Below are positions 1-8,574 of a DNA stretch of 14,820 nucleotides, in pieces (the first letter of the stretch is position 1; each line of letters opens with the position of its first letter). A program made the position numbers and the translations under genes. The stretch is from SKVR01 sp037441525. GTDB taxonomy: Bacteria; Bacteroidota; Bacteroidia; Bacteroidales; UBA7960. The stretch is taken from assembly GCA_037441525.1 (NCBI GenBank), contig JBBISA010000071.1:1-14820 (forward strand). Reading direction: 5' to 3'. Under the pieces are notes generated by a model. The model did not search any database. It was not told where the DNA came from and worked only from the letters and a program-made list of their open reading frames with translations.

Positions 1-142
1 TTGATGATTCGTAAAATAAAAATAAAGAATGCCTGTTTTTCAGAGACTTAAAAAAATAAAATCAAGCAATTTTAATTTTTACCGGACAATAGTGATTATA
101 ATTATTGATGATGAAGGTCTTTTTGCTGGCTCCTCAGGCAAT

Positions 143-150
143 TAGATTTC
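143..150 (+). promoter_or_regulatory. possible -7 element for recQ (TAGATTTC)
   Basis: TAGATTTC matches the Bacteroidota -7 consensus TAnnTTTG in all but the last base, and TTTG lies at 122-125, 17 bp upstream, which is shorter than the usual 19-20 bp. Transcription starting just after it would place the GTG at 152 at or before the transcript start, supporting translation from ATG 206. Weak on its own. Confidence 0.28.
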
Positions 151-205
151 TGTGAATCGAAAAGAATCTGTATTTTTATTAGTAAAAAATTATCAATATA
201 AATTC

Positions 206-2398
206 ATGGAATTAAAAAGTGAAGTTTCATTAAAGGGGCTTTTAAAACAAATATTCGGTTACGACAGGTTTAAGGGAGATCAGGAGGCAATCATTCATAG
301 CCTTATGGCTGGCAATGATACTTTCGTGATAATGCCAACAGGCGGCGGAAAGTCAATGTGCTATCAGCTTCCGGCTTTGATTAACAGGGGTACTGCTATA
401 ATAGTTTCTCCTCTTATTGCCCTTATGAAAAATCAGGTTGATGCCATCAGGAACTTTGCCACTTACGACAGCATCGCCCATGTTTTGAATTCTTCTCTTA
501 CCAAATCAGAGATCATACAAGTTAAACGCGACCTTACCAATGGCCTTACCAAATTATTGTATGTTGCTCCCGAATCGCTCACCAAGGAAGAAAATGTAGA
601 GTTTTTGAGGAGTATCGACATCTCATTTGTTGCCATTGATGAAGCCCACTGTATTTCGGAATGGGGGCACGATTTCAGGCCTGAGTACCGACGATTACGG
701 GCCATGATTGACGCCTTTGAAAAACGGATTCCAATTATAGCACTTACTGCAACAGCCACACCCAAGGTACAACAGGACATTATCAAAAACCTGGGAATGA
801 CAAATGCCAATATCTTCAAATCGTCATTCAACCGACCAAACCTTTATTACGAGATAAGAGAGAAAACCGAGGATGTAAACAAAGAACTCATTCGTTTTAT
901 TACCAACAACAGGGGTAAATCCGGTATTATCTACTGTTTGAGCCGCAAAAGGGTTGAAGAGATTGCCGAAACCCTCCAGGTCAATGGTATCAATGCTTTT
1001 CCATACCATGCCGGGCTCGATAATGCAGTTCGGGTTTCGACCCAGGACAAATTTTTAAAGGAAGACATCGATATAATAGTAGCGACTATTGCTTTTGGAA
1101 TGGGGATAGATAAACCCGATGTGCGGTTTGTTATTCATTATGATATTCCCAAAAGCCTCGAGTCGTATTATCAGGAAACCGGCAGGGCAGGTCGCGACGA
1201 TGGCGAGGGTAACTGCATCGCCTTTTATTCGTACGATGATATTCAGAAACTCGAAAAATTTCTTAAAGGGAAAAGTCTTTCCGAGCAGGAGATTGGCATG
1301 CAGCTGTTGTTTGAAACTGTATCGTACGCAGAATCATCTATTTGCAGACGAAAACTGCTTTTGAATTACTTTGGGGAAGACTATGAAGAGGATAATTGTG
1401 GCTCGTGCGATAATTGTTTACAACCACGCGAAAAATTTGAAGGAAAAGAATATATTTGCCTCCTGTTAGAAACCTTGCTGGCAGTAAAACATCAATTTAC
1501 CATCAAACACATAATCAACATAATTATGGGAAAAGCTTCCGGAACTGTGAAATCGTGCAAACATCATCAATTGGATGTTTTCGGAAAAGGAGCAGAGAAC
1601 GATGAAAAATTCTGGCAGAATATCATCAGGCAGAGTCTTATAGAAAGGCTCATCGAAAAAGACATTGAGAATTATGGAACCATAAAGGCTACCAAGAAAG
1701 GGCAGGAATTTCTTGATAATCCCAAATCTGTGAAGGTTAGCAAAGACAGGGAGCCTGGCGATGATGCCGACGCCGAAATGAGAGGCGGCAATAAAACAAG
1801 CACCACCGATAAGGTGTTGTTTATGCTCCTTAAAGACCTGCGCAAAGAAATTGCCAAGAAAAACAATCTTCCGCCCTTTGTAATTTTCCAGGACCCATCG
1901 CTGGAAGATATGGCTATTCAATACCCTATTAAACTTGACGAACTCAAACAGATATCTGGTGTGGGTGCAGGCAAGGCTGAGCGGTTTGGCAAACCTTTCG
2001 TTGAACTCATTAAAAATTATGTTGAGGAAAACGAGATTGAAAGGCCTATGGATATGGTGGTGAAATCAGTAGTAAACAAGTCGGGTATAAAAGTATATAT
2101 CATTCAGAATATCGACCGCAAAAAACCCCTTGAAGATATCGCCTTTGCCAAAGGACTTGAATTTGACGAGCTGCTCAGTGAAATTGAAAGTATCGTTGCA
2201 TCAGGAACCAAAATCGACATTAAATATTACATCGATGAGGTTATTGATGATGATAAACAAGAAGAGATTTTTGATTATTTCAAAACCGCCGAAACCGACT
2301 CCTATACCCAAGCTCTTGAAGAACTTGGCGAAGACGATTATACCGAAGAAGAAATCAGGCTTGTTCGCATCAAGTTTATGTCTGAAATGGGGAACTAA
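206..2398 (+). CDS. recQ: ATP-dependent DNA helicase RecQ
   Basis: RecQ-type 3'-5' DNA helicase for recombination and replication-fork repair. Numbering follows the longest frame, which opens with GTG at 152; subtract 18 for the ATG start. Walker A MPTGGGKS is at 61-68, DEAH at 163-166 followed by the RecQ signature CISEWGHDFRPEYR, and motif VI QETGRAGRD at 341-349. The zinc cysteines are C398, C416, C419 and C422. A winged-helix RQC region (about 430-530) and an HRDC domain (about 555-625) follow. The last 120 residues resemble the helicase-associated HTH tail seen in many Bacteroidota RecQ proteins. I prefer the ATG at 206 (730 aa) because the family normally begins shortly before the KQIFGYDRFKGDQEAI block and the extra 18 residues look like non-coding AT-rich sequence. 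All key motifs are intact. It is first in a plus-strand run with the OmpH-like gene 48 bp downstream. Confidence 0.96.
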   Translation: MELKSEVSLKGLLKQIFGYDRFKGDQEAIIHSLMAGNDTFVIMPTGGGKSMCYQLPALINRGTAIIVSPLIALMKNQVDAIRNFATYDSIAHVLNSSLTKSEIIQVKRDLTNGLTKLLYVAPESLTKEENVEFLRSIDISFVAIDEAHCISEWGHDFRPEYRRLRAMIDAFEKRIPIIALTATATPKVQQDIIKNLGMTNANIFKSSFNRPNLYYEIREKTEDVNKELIRFITNNRGKSGIIYCLSRKRVEEIAETLQVNGINAFPYHAGLDNAVRVSTQDKFLKEDIDIIVATIAFGMGIDKPDVRFVIHYDIPKSLESYYQETGRAGRDDGEGNCIAFYSYDDIQKLEKFLKGKSLSEQEIGMQLLFETVSYAESSICRRKLLLNYFGEDYEEDNCGSCDNCLQPREKFEGKEYICLLLETLLAVKHQFTIKHIINIIMGKASGTVKSCKHHQLDVFGKGAENDEKFWQNIIRQSLIERLIEKDIENYGTIKATKKGQEFLDNPKSVKVSKDREPGDDADAEMRGGNKTSTTDKVLFMLLKDLRKEIAKKNNLPPFVIFQDPSLEDMAIQYPIKLDELKQISGVGAGKAERFGKPFVELIKNYVEENEIERPMDMVVKSVVNKSGIKVYIIQNIDRKKPLEDIAFAKGLEFDELLSEIESIVASGTKIDIKYYIDEVIDDDKQEEIFDYFKTAETDSYTQALEELGEDDYTEEEIRLVRIKFMSEMGN

Positions 2399-2446
2399 TC
2401 CACCTGATAAACAAACCCAAAATTTTTATTTCAAACATTTTTTGTA

Positions 2447-3133
2447 ATGTCAAACGAAAACATGAACCAGGAAAATACCCTGGAAGGCAAAACTCCTGTT
2501 CCTGCCAAATCAAAAATTCCGAATGTAACAATTATAAATGTTGTTTTGCTAACAGGGCTGCTGGTATTGTATGCCCTGCAGTTTTACCCCCATGGTACTG
2601 AAAAGAAGACCGAACCTACCACCGAAACTCAAATCGCTGATCTTTCTGAAATTATTGCCGAAGGTTCGTTTTTGATTGCCTTTGTTAATTCCGATACTCT
2701 GATGGCCAATTACAAACTGGCGAAGAAAATGAGAAGTGATTTTGAAACTGAGCAAAAAAGGCTCGAAGGCGATCTTAAGCGTCGCGAGCAGAGTTTTCAG
2801 GCCGATGTTGAAAGTTTTCAGCGCCAGGTTCAGCTAGGGATGCTAAACCAGGAAAGCGGACAGGCGAAGGAACAGGAACTGATGCTAAGGCAGCAGGAAA
2901 TCATGCAGCTTCGCGAAACATATACCAGCAGGCTAATGGCCCGCGAAGTGGACATGAACAGAGAACTTTATCTGAAGATTACAGGTTTGCTTGATCGGTT
3001 TAATCAGGAAGCTCAATTCGACTATATATTGGGTTATTCACCAGGCGGTGGCATTCTCTATGCCAATAAAAAGCACGATATTACCCGTGAAGTTCTGAAC
3101 AGACTAAATCAGGAATATGATACGACCAGGTAA
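2447..3133 (+). CDS. OmpH/Skp-family membrane-anchored periplasmic protein
   Basis: A 228-residue OmpH/Skp-like protein. A short polar N-terminus (1-25) precedes one hydrophobic segment (about 26-46), which is better read as a membrane anchor than a cleaved signal since no clear signal peptidase site follows. The Skp-like part begins at IAFVNSDTLMANYKLAKKM (78-96), typical of the family, then a long charged, glutamine-rich coiled coil (about 90-185), and ends with the usual DYILGYSPGGGILYANKKHD block (192-211). Skp proteins hold unfolded outer-membrane proteins in the periplasm; a chaperone role here is inferred from family. The ATG at 2447 follows an A/T-rich leader without a Shine-Dalgarno sequence. 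It lies 48 bp after recQ and overlaps the next gene by 17 bp, suggesting co-transcription. Confidence 0.85.
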   Translation: MSNENMNQENTLEGKTPVPAKSKIPNVTIINVVLLTGLLVLYALQFYPHGTEKKTEPTTETQIADLSEIIAEGSFLIAFVNSDTLMANYKLAKKMRSDFETEQKRLEGDLKRREQSFQADVESFQRQVQLGMLNQESGQAKEQELMLRQQEIMQLRETYTSRLMAREVDMNRELYLKITGLLDRFNQEAQFDYILGYSPGGGILYANKKHDITREVLNRLNQEYDTTR

Positions 3134-4148
3134 GCTTTTTATCGGAATTGCCTGCAGTGTTTTTGCTTTTCTGTTTTTTATTAATCCAGAACAGGCAACT
3201 GCTAAGGGCAAATATGCGCTTGTTATTCATGGGGGTTCAGGCAATATTGACCCCCAGACTATTAGTCCTGACCTTTACGAACAGTATTTGATAATGATGG
3301 CCACCGCGCTGAAGGCGGGCGAAGAAATACTGCAAAACGGAGGTACAAGCCTTGATGCTGTTGAAACGGTGGTAAAAATACTTGAAGACTCCCCATTGTT
3401 CAACGCCGGGAAAGGGGCTGTATTTAACCAGGAAGGAAAAAATGAACTGGATGCTTCCATTATGTGTGGTGCAACCCATAATGCCGGGGCAGTGGCCGGA
3501 TTAACCACCGTAAAACACCCGGTATCAGCCGCCAGAAAGGTGATGGAAAACTCACCTCATGTATTTATTGCGGGCAAAAGTGCCGAAACCTTTGCTTATG
3601 AACAAGGCCTCGAAATTGTTGGCCCAGGCTACTTTTTTGACCAAAGAAGATGGGAACAATACAGGGACTATATAAGAAACCGGGTAAACAAAACAAGAAG
3701 CCAGTTGAATGACTTTTATGACCAGGATATAAAGATGGGGACTGTGGGCGCTGTTGCATTGGATATTTATGGCAACCTGGCCGCAGCCACTTCAACAGGA
3801 GGAATGACCGGTAAATACCCCGGACGTATTGGCGACAGCCCAGTTATCGGGGCAGGTAACTATGCCAGCAATCTGTCGTGTGGTGTTTCTGCTACTGGAC
3901 ATGGTGAATTTTTCATCCGAAATATGGTGGCCTATGATATTGCTGCAAGGGTTCGCTACAACAACCAAACCCTTAAAGAAGCTGCTGCCGAGGTGGTAAA
4001 CAAAAACCTTCGCCAGCAGGGGGCCTATGGCGGCATAATTGCCATCGATAAAAATGGTAATATTGTGATGGAATTTAATACCACAGCTATGTTTCGTGGC
4101 TTTGTAAACTCCAATGGGGAACGGGGCGCTTGGATTTTTGACAAATAG
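3117..4148 (+). CDS. exported isoaspartyl peptidase/L-asparaginase (Ntn hydrolase)
   Basis: Plant-type asparaginase/isoaspartyl dipeptidase of the N-terminal nucleophile hydrolase family. A signal peptide covers residues 1-29 (basic MIRPGK, hydrophobic core, likely cleavage after ATA), so the enzyme is probably periplasmic. The mature part opens with ALVIHGGSGNI (34-44). The autoprocessing site is in KMGTVGAVALD, with Thr209 the predicted nucleophile freed on self-cleavage. Substrate-binding blocks STGGMTGKYPGRIGDSPV (226-243) and the later SATGHGEFF (258-266) are intact. Family members hydrolyse L-asparagine and beta-aspartyl dipeptides arising from protein damage. The ATG lies inside the end of the OmpH-like gene (17-bp overlap), which suggests translational coupling. 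The stop TAG abuts the convergent dCMP deaminase stop with no spacer. Confidence 0.93.
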   Translation: MIRPGKLFIGIACSVFAFLFFINPEQATAKGKYALVIHGGSGNIDPQTISPDLYEQYLIMMATALKAGEEILQNGGTSLDAVETVVKILEDSPLFNAGKGAVFNQEGKNELDASIMCGATHNAGAVAGLTTVKHPVSAARKVMENSPHVFIAGKSAETFAYEQGLEIVGPGYFFDQRRWEQYRDYIRNRVNKTRSQLNDFYDQDIKMGTVGAVALDIYGNLAAATSTGGMTGKYPGRIGDSPVIGAGNYASNLSCGVSATGHGEFFIRNMVAYDIAARVRYNNQTLKEAAAEVVNKNLRQQGAYGGIIAIDKNGNIVMEFNTTAMFRGFVNSNGERGAWIFDK

Positions 4149-4649
4149 CTACTGGTTATCGTATTTCAGGTAATCTTCGCTGAAATAAGCCAATTCCACC
4201 CCCGCATCGCGAAACATGATTTCCGATTCGCTGCCGGCGTGATATTTTTTTTCGCATACCACTCGTTTTATACCACAGTTAATTATCAGCATGGCACACA
4301 CCCTGCAGGGAGTCATCCGGCAATAAAGTGTTGCACCATCAATGCTGATTCCCAGCCGTGCGGCCTGGCATATTGCATTTTGCTCAGCATGCACAGTTCG
4401 CACACAATGCATAGTAGTATTTCCATCTTCATGTAAAACCTTTTTCATTTGGTGGCCTACATCATCGCAATGAGGCAATCCAATGGGCGAACCAACATAA
4501 CCGGTAACCAGTAATTGCCTGTCGCGGGCAATGACACATCCGCTGCGGCCGCGATTGCAGGTAGCCCGTTTGCTGGCTGTATGGGCCATTTCCATAAAAT
4601 ATTCATCCCAGGTGGGGCGTATATAGGCAGGTGAGGGAGTTTTTTCCAT
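4149..4649 (-). CDS. deoxycytidylate (dCMP) deaminase
   Basis: Zinc-dependent dCMP deaminase, 166 residues, converting dCMP to dUMP for dTMP synthesis. The catalytic signature HAEQNAI gives H87 (zinc ligand) and E89 (proton shuttle); TPCRVCAM gives zinc ligands C115 and C118. The N-terminal RPTWDEYFMEMAHTASKRATCNR block (11-33) and GYVGSPIGLPHCDD (50-63) are typical of dCMP rather than cytidine deaminases. Length matches the family. It is the second gene of a two-gene minus-strand unit, 10 bp after the P-loop kinase, and is likely co-transcribed with it. The pairing with a nucleotide kinase supports a role in the deoxynucleotide pool. Confidence 0.93.
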   Translation of the reverse strand: MEKTPSPAYIRPTWDEYFMEMAHTASKRATCNRGRSGCVIARDRQLLVTGYVGSPIGLPHCDDVGHQMKKVLHEDGNTTMHCVRTVHAEQNAICQAARLGISIDGATLYCRMTPCRVCAMLIINCGIKRVVCEKKYHAGSESEIMFRDAGVELAYFSEDYLKYDNQ

Positions 4650-4659
4650 GTTTGCGGGG

Positions 4660-5220
4660 TTATTTTTTGGTGTATAACTTCAGAAAAAGTTCAGTACTGT
4701 TTTGAAGCTCTTCAAGGGTGCCATTGTTGTTTATCACATAACTGGCGCGCCTTATACATTCAGACAGGTTTTGTTTGTTGGGGTCATCAGAGTGCATCTC
4801 GCGTTTTTCGTTGCTTTTAAAGGTTTCAAAATCAATCTTGTCGGTTTCTGAATTGCGCAAAACAATTCTGTCATACCTCACTCTGATGTCGGCATCAACT
4901 GCCAGTAACAAAAATCCGGGCTGCTTTTCAAGTGCATCAATTTCGCCCGGTGTGCGAATGCTTTCTATAATACAGTTGGCTTTGGTTTCGATAGCCTTTT
5001 TGAAAAGTTCTTCGATAATGAAGGCAGGCCCGTATTGCTGCCTGAGTTCATTGGCAATGTGGGTAAGGGAGTCCCGGTTTACTTTGTCTCCCCTTGCAGA
5101 AATTAAGTCGGCCAGATAACCCCTTACCGAATAATGGGTAAACCCTTTGCGGGAAACCAGATAATCTACTACTGTGCCTTTGCCTGCTCCAAGGGTTCCG
5201 GTTATGCCTATTATTATCAT
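4660..5220 (-). CDS. P-loop kinase, probable deoxynucleoside monophosphate kinase
   Basis: 186-residue P-loop kinase of the adenylate-kinase/dephospho-CoA-kinase-like group. Walker A is GTLGAGKGT (8-16) at the very N-terminus, followed by a short strand and the Y-S-V-R-G-Y-L segment where NMP kinases bind the acceptor. IIESIRTPGEID (84-95) looks like the second strand with its arginine, and an R-rich region (about 109-122) could be the lid. It is often annotated only as an AAA-family ATPase. I infer dNMP phosphorylation from the fold and from the dCMP deaminase 10 bp downstream; dephospho-CoA kinase itself is less likely because that gene normally sits elsewhere. The start ATG is at the divergent promoter region, with a -7-like element about 42 bp upstream. 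Confidence 0.75.
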   Translation of the reverse strand: MIIIGITGTLGAGKGTVVDYLVSRKGFTHYSVRGYLADLISARGDKVNRDSLTHIANELRQQYGPAFIIEELFKKAIETKANCIIESIRTPGEIDALEKQPGFLLLAVDADIRVRYDRIVLRNSETDKIDFETFKSNEKREMHSDDPNKQNLSECIRRASYVINNNGTLEELQNSTELFLKLYTKK

Positions 5221-5565
5221 TCTGAAAGATGTTATTTCTGATTAGGATTATTAGTCAGATGCAAAAGTACTGATACTTCAAGAAATTAGTGCCTGTTCCG
5301 ATACATCTTTCTCAATTTGGAATTGTGTGTATGATTTTCGGCAAGTTTTCAAATACCCTAATGCGGAGGTGCCCTGAAAATTTCCTGCCAACCAACAATT
5401 TGGGTAAATTCTGGTTAATAGTGATATCAAATGGCCACTATTTAAAGCCTGATTGTGGTTGATAATTAGATGTATATTATAATGGCTAAATACTACCGGC
5501 CCAATTTTTTTACACGGAATATTAAGGTCTTTTTTAATGTGGGAGCCGTAACCAACAATACATGC
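5221..5565. other. divergent intergenic region
   Basis: About 345 bp between the minus-strand kinase and the preferred photolyase start. Apart from the -7 box at 5262-5269 I see no RNA gene, terminator or repeat. Open frames here are short and do not resemble proteins. The in-frame stretch 5470-5565 ahead of the photolyase ATG has no family similarity I recognise. Confidence 0.5.
5262..5269 (-). promoter_or_regulatory. -7 promoter element upstream of the kinase/dCMP deaminase unit
   Basis: Read on the minus strand this is TACTTTTG, an exact match to the Bacteroidota -7 consensus TAnnTTTG. It lies 42 bp before the kinase ATG, giving a leader of roughly 35 nt. I could not place a convincing -33 TTTG at the usual distance, so the call rests on the -7 box and its position. 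Confidence 0.45.
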
Positions 5566-7053
5566 ATGGAAAGAATAACGCTGGTATTTCCCCATCAATT
5601 GTTTGAAAATAGCCCTGCAATAAAAAAGGGACAAAAAGTATTCATGGTGGAGGAGCATCTATTTTTTAAACAATACAGGTTTCATAAAAGCAAAATTGCT
5701 TTCCAGAGGGCGGGGATGAAGTTTTATGAAAATTACCTTAAAAACCAAGCCCTTGAAGTGCATTATATTGAATCTGCGGATAGCCTTTCGGATATCAGGC
5801 AACTATTGCCCCATCTGAAAAAAATGGGCATACGATATATTGATGCCTCAGAACCTACCGATAACTGGCTGAAAAGGAGATTAAAATCGGGTTGCGAAGT
5901 CAATGGCATTGGTGTTCAGTTTTTCGAATCGCCTTTGTTTATCAATACCTTGCCCGAAATTGAGGATTATTATAAGGATAAAAAGCGTTTTTACCAGACC
6001 GATTTTTACATCCATCAGCGAAAGCAGCGAAGAATTCTATTAGATATAAACGGTAAACCCCTCGGTGGAAAATGGAGTTTCGACCAGGAAAACCGTATGA
6101 AATACCCCACTGGGATAACTCCTCCCCGGGTTAATTTCCCGGCCACAAACCCTTTTTATTCAGAGGCAATCAGATATGCCAATAAGAACTTTTCTGAAAA
6201 TTATGGTACCCCTGATGACCGGTTCAACTATCCCTGCACCTTTGATGAAAGCCGAAAGTGGCTGCACAACTTCCTGAAATACCGTTTCCACGATTTTGGG
6301 CCCTATGAAGATGCTGTTGTTCAAAATGAGATTATTCTTCATCACAGCTTGCTCTCGCCGCTGCTAAATTCTGGCCTGCTAAGTCCGGGCTATGTTTTGG
6401 AACAGGCCATTGAATATGCCGCCTTGAATAATATCCCTATGAACTCACTCGAGGGTTTTGTAAGACAGATACTTGGATGGCGCGAATTTATCAGGGCAGT
6501 TTATAAACAGAAAGGTACTGAAGAACGTACCCGAAATTTCTGGGGGTTCAACCGGAAAATACATCAAAGTTTCTGGACGGGGAATACGGGTATTCCATCC
6601 CTAGATATTACCATCAACAAAGTTTTAAAAACCGGTTATTGCCACCATATTGAGCGCCTGATGGTTTTGGGAAACTTCATGCTGTTGTGCGAATTCGACC
6701 CCGATGAGGTTTATCGTTGGTTCATGGAGCTTTTTATTGATGCCTACGACTGGGTAATGGTACCCAATGTTTACGGCATGAGCCAGTTTGCCGACGGCGG
6801 CATCATGGCGACCAAACCCTATATTAGCGGGAGCAATTATCTGCTAAAAATGGGCGATTACCCCAAAGGCGAATGGCAACAAATCTGGGATGGGCTTTTC
6901 TGGCGGTTTATGCATAGGCACCGTGATTTCTTTACCCAAAACCCACGGCTGGGCATGTTGATAAAAACACTCGACAGGATGGACCAGGTAAAACGGGAAA
7001 AGCATTTTGATTCTGCTGAAAAATTTCTTGTTGAACTGGGTTTGGGATACTAA
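5566..7053 (+). CDS. cryptochrome/photolyase-related protein (DPRP, FeS-BCP-like)
   Basis: Deoxyribodipyrimidine photolyase-related protein (PhrB/FeS-BCP-like lineage), a flavoprotein family that repairs (6-4) photoproducts or senses blue light. I start at ATG 5566 (495 aa) because the family opens with a strand like MERITLVFPHQLF; 32 more in-frame codons upstream look non-coding. Numbers here are for the 495-aa form. VEEHLFFKQYRFHKSKIAFQ (28-47) belongs to the antenna domain. The FAD-binding C-terminal half has EGFVRQILGWREFIR (296-310), then GYCHHIERLMVLGNFMLL (357-374) and DAYDWVMVPNVYGMSQFADGG (392-412). The four-cysteine iron-sulfur site of characterised members is mostly absent: where a CxxC plus a further Cys is expected after the ATKPYISG block, the sequence reads DYPKGEWQQIWDGLFW. 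Only C359 or C375 could correspond to the first ligand. Otherwise intact. Confidence 0.88.
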   Translation: MERITLVFPHQLFENSPAIKKGQKVFMVEEHLFFKQYRFHKSKIAFQRAGMKFYENYLKNQALEVHYIESADSLSDIRQLLPHLKKMGIRYIDASEPTDNWLKRRLKSGCEVNGIGVQFFESPLFINTLPEIEDYYKDKKRFYQTDFYIHQRKQRRILLDINGKPLGGKWSFDQENRMKYPTGITPPRVNFPATNPFYSEAIRYANKNFSENYGTPDDRFNYPCTFDESRKWLHNFLKYRFHDFGPYEDAVVQNEIILHHSLLSPLLNSGLLSPGYVLEQAIEYAALNNIPMNSLEGFVRQILGWREFIRAVYKQKGTEERTRNFWGFNRKIHQSFWTGNTGIPSLDITINKVLKTGYCHHIERLMVLGNFMLLCEFDPDEVYRWFMELFIDAYDWVMVPNVYGMSQFADGGIMATKPYISGSNYLLKMGDYPKGEWQQIWDGLFWRFMHRHRDFFTQNPRLGMLIKTLDRMDQVKREKHFDSAEKFLVELGLGY

Positions 7054-7085
7054 GTGCAGACCTTCAAATGGTTATTAAAATGGAA

Positions 7086-7120
7086 GGCGGATTAAATCAT
7101 TAAAATCTGCCCTTATTCTA
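7086..7120. terminator. probable terminator between convergent photolyase and ene-reductase genes
   Basis: GGCGGATT (7086-7093) pairs with AATCTGCC (7104-7111) as an 8-bp stem including one G-U pair, with a 10-nt A/T loop, followed on the plus strand by T-rich TTATTCTATTTT. It lies in the 90-bp gap between converging genes, where a terminator is expected. Confidence 0.4.
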
Positions 7121-7143
7121 TTTTGTATTGCCTGAGAATTGGT

Positions 7144-8232
7144 TTAATAAGAAATTGCCGGATAATCTATATACCCCTTTTCTCCGCCATAGTAAAATGT
7201 GTCTTTGTCCCATTCGGCAAGGGGGGCATTGTGTTTCAGGCGTTCTACCAGGTCGGGGTTCGAAATAAAAGGTTTGCCGAAGGCTATAAGGTCGGCGTAG
7301 CCCTTTTCCATAAAATTGGTGGCAGTTTCAAGGGTGTGGCCGCCACAGGAAATAAGAGTTCCCTTATAAATTTTCCGAAACTGGGGTACTATGCTTTTTT
7401 GTGGGTGCATAGTGCGGAATTCCTGACTGATCATTTCGCTAAGGTGAAGGTACGCCAGGTTGTAATCGTTCAGTTTTTCGATAATATACCCGTAAGTTGC
7501 ATCGGGATTGGAATCGGCCATGCCGGGGCGCACCCGTTTGGGCGACAATCTCAGCCCTATTTTTGCGGCCGGTACTGATTTAATTATTTCATCAAGCGCC
7601 AGAAACAGGAATCTGCTGCGGTTCTCAATACTTCCGCCAAATTCATCCATACGTTTATTGGTACCGTCCATAATAAACTGATCTAAGAGATAGGCGTGGG
7701 CGCCATGAATCTCCACCCCATCAAAGCCGGCTGCCCTTGCATTTCTGGCAGCGCTGCCATAATCCTTAACGGTTTGGTAAATCTCTTCAATGGTCATTTC
7801 GCGGCTGCTTTCAAAGGGTATATGCCCTTGTTGGGTTAATATTTCCCCTTCGGGGGTAACGGGCGATGCCGACAAAGGCACCCTGCCATCGGGCTGCAAT
7901 AAACGGTGCGAAAATGGCCCTACGTGCCACAACTGTAGAAATATCTTTCCGCCTGCTTCGTGCACCGCGGTGGTAACTTTTTTCCATCCATCTGTCTGGT
8001 CAGAAGTATAACACCCTGGTGTGCCGGCATAGCCATATCCGTGAGGGGAAATCTGGCTTGCTTCGGCAATAATAAGTCCGGCTGAGGAGCGCTGTTTGTA
8101 ATAAAGGGCCATCATATCAGTAGGGGCGAGAAGGGGATTCTCTGCACGACGGCGCGTAAGGGGCGCCATTACAATACGGTTATTGAGCGAAATTTGCTCT
8201 GATTTAAATGGTTCGAATAGTTTTTGCCTCAT
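7144..8232 (-). CDS. old yellow enzyme family ene-reductase (NemA/alkene reductase type)
   Basis: FMN-dependent NAD(P)H ene-reductase reducing activated C=C bonds and often nitro-compounds or maleimides. Numbering is from an in-frame ATG 12 codons upstream (8268). The barrel opens with LFEPFKSEQISLNNRIVMAPLTRRRA (17-42), which carries the flavin-binding MAPLTR. The substrate-binding pair H188 and H191 is in EIHGAHAYLLDQF, with Y193 the expected proton donor, and GGSIENRSRF (211-220) is conserved. The C-terminal phosphate-binding parts are SCGGHT (307-312) and AFGKPFISNPDLVERL (329-344). I choose ATG 8232 (362 aa) because the family begins with a short MxxKLFEP segment. Stress or detoxification is a family-based inference. 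It is divergent from the MarR operon 390 bp away, but the two need not be co-regulated. Confidence 0.92.
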   Translation of the reverse strand: MRQKLFEPFKSEQISLNNRIVMAPLTRRRAENPLLAPTDMMALYYKQRSSAGLIIAEASQISPHGYGYAGTPGCYTSDQTDGWKKVTTAVHEAGGKIFLQLWHVGPFSHRLLQPDGRVPLSASPVTPEGEILTQQGHIPFESSREMTIEEIYQTVKDYGSAARNARAAGFDGVEIHGAHAYLLDQFIMDGTNKRMDEFGGSIENRSRFLFLALDEIIKSVPAAKIGLRLSPKRVRPGMADSNPDATYGYIIEKLNDYNLAYLHLSEMISQEFRTMHPQKSIVPQFRKIYKGTLISCGGHTLETATNFMEKGYADLIAFGKPFISNPDLVERLKHNAPLAEWDKDTFYYGGEKGYIDYPAISY

Positions 8233-8434
8233 AATACCTTGTATAACTTTCTTGAGATAATAAAGCATGAAGTACCTGAATTGTTTAGTTGAAGGTGTAA
8301 TCAGTGCTTATCAGTTCTTTCGGTACAAAGTATTGAATGGGTTATTTGTTTACGTTCATTCAGGAAAAATAGACTCTTATCGGCATGTTATGCACCGCCG
8401 TCCTCTTCCATTTTATCCCCAGCTTAGGCCATAA

Positions 8435-8532
8435 TACCTTTGTTGCGTTAATAAATACTATTTATCACCGCATTAAATTTAGCAACGATGAAAACAATAA
8501 TGATCATTATGGCAACATTACCTATAATTTAG
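8435..8532 (+). other. orphan promoter-like element with 14-codon reading frame
   Basis: TACCTTTG (8435-8442) fits TAnnTTTG exactly. The frame ATG 8488 to TAG 8530-8532 encodes MKTIMIIMATLPII, basic then hydrophobic like the beginning of a signal peptide. It could be the 5' end of a lost exported-protein gene, a tiny membrane peptide, or chance. No similarity continues after the stop. Confidence 0.25.
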
Positions 8533-8574
8533 ATAATCAATGTGTTAAGATGTGAATAAAAAAATTCTTAATTA

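Noticed and set aside
1466..1921. Minus-strand 151-codon frame inside recQ
   Set aside because: Lies antisense to the conserved RQC/HRDC region and has no recognisable family.
7123..7578. Plus-strand 151-codon frame overlapping the ene-reductase gene
   Set aside because: Antisense shadow of a well-conserved old yellow enzyme C-terminus; no protein-like features of its own.
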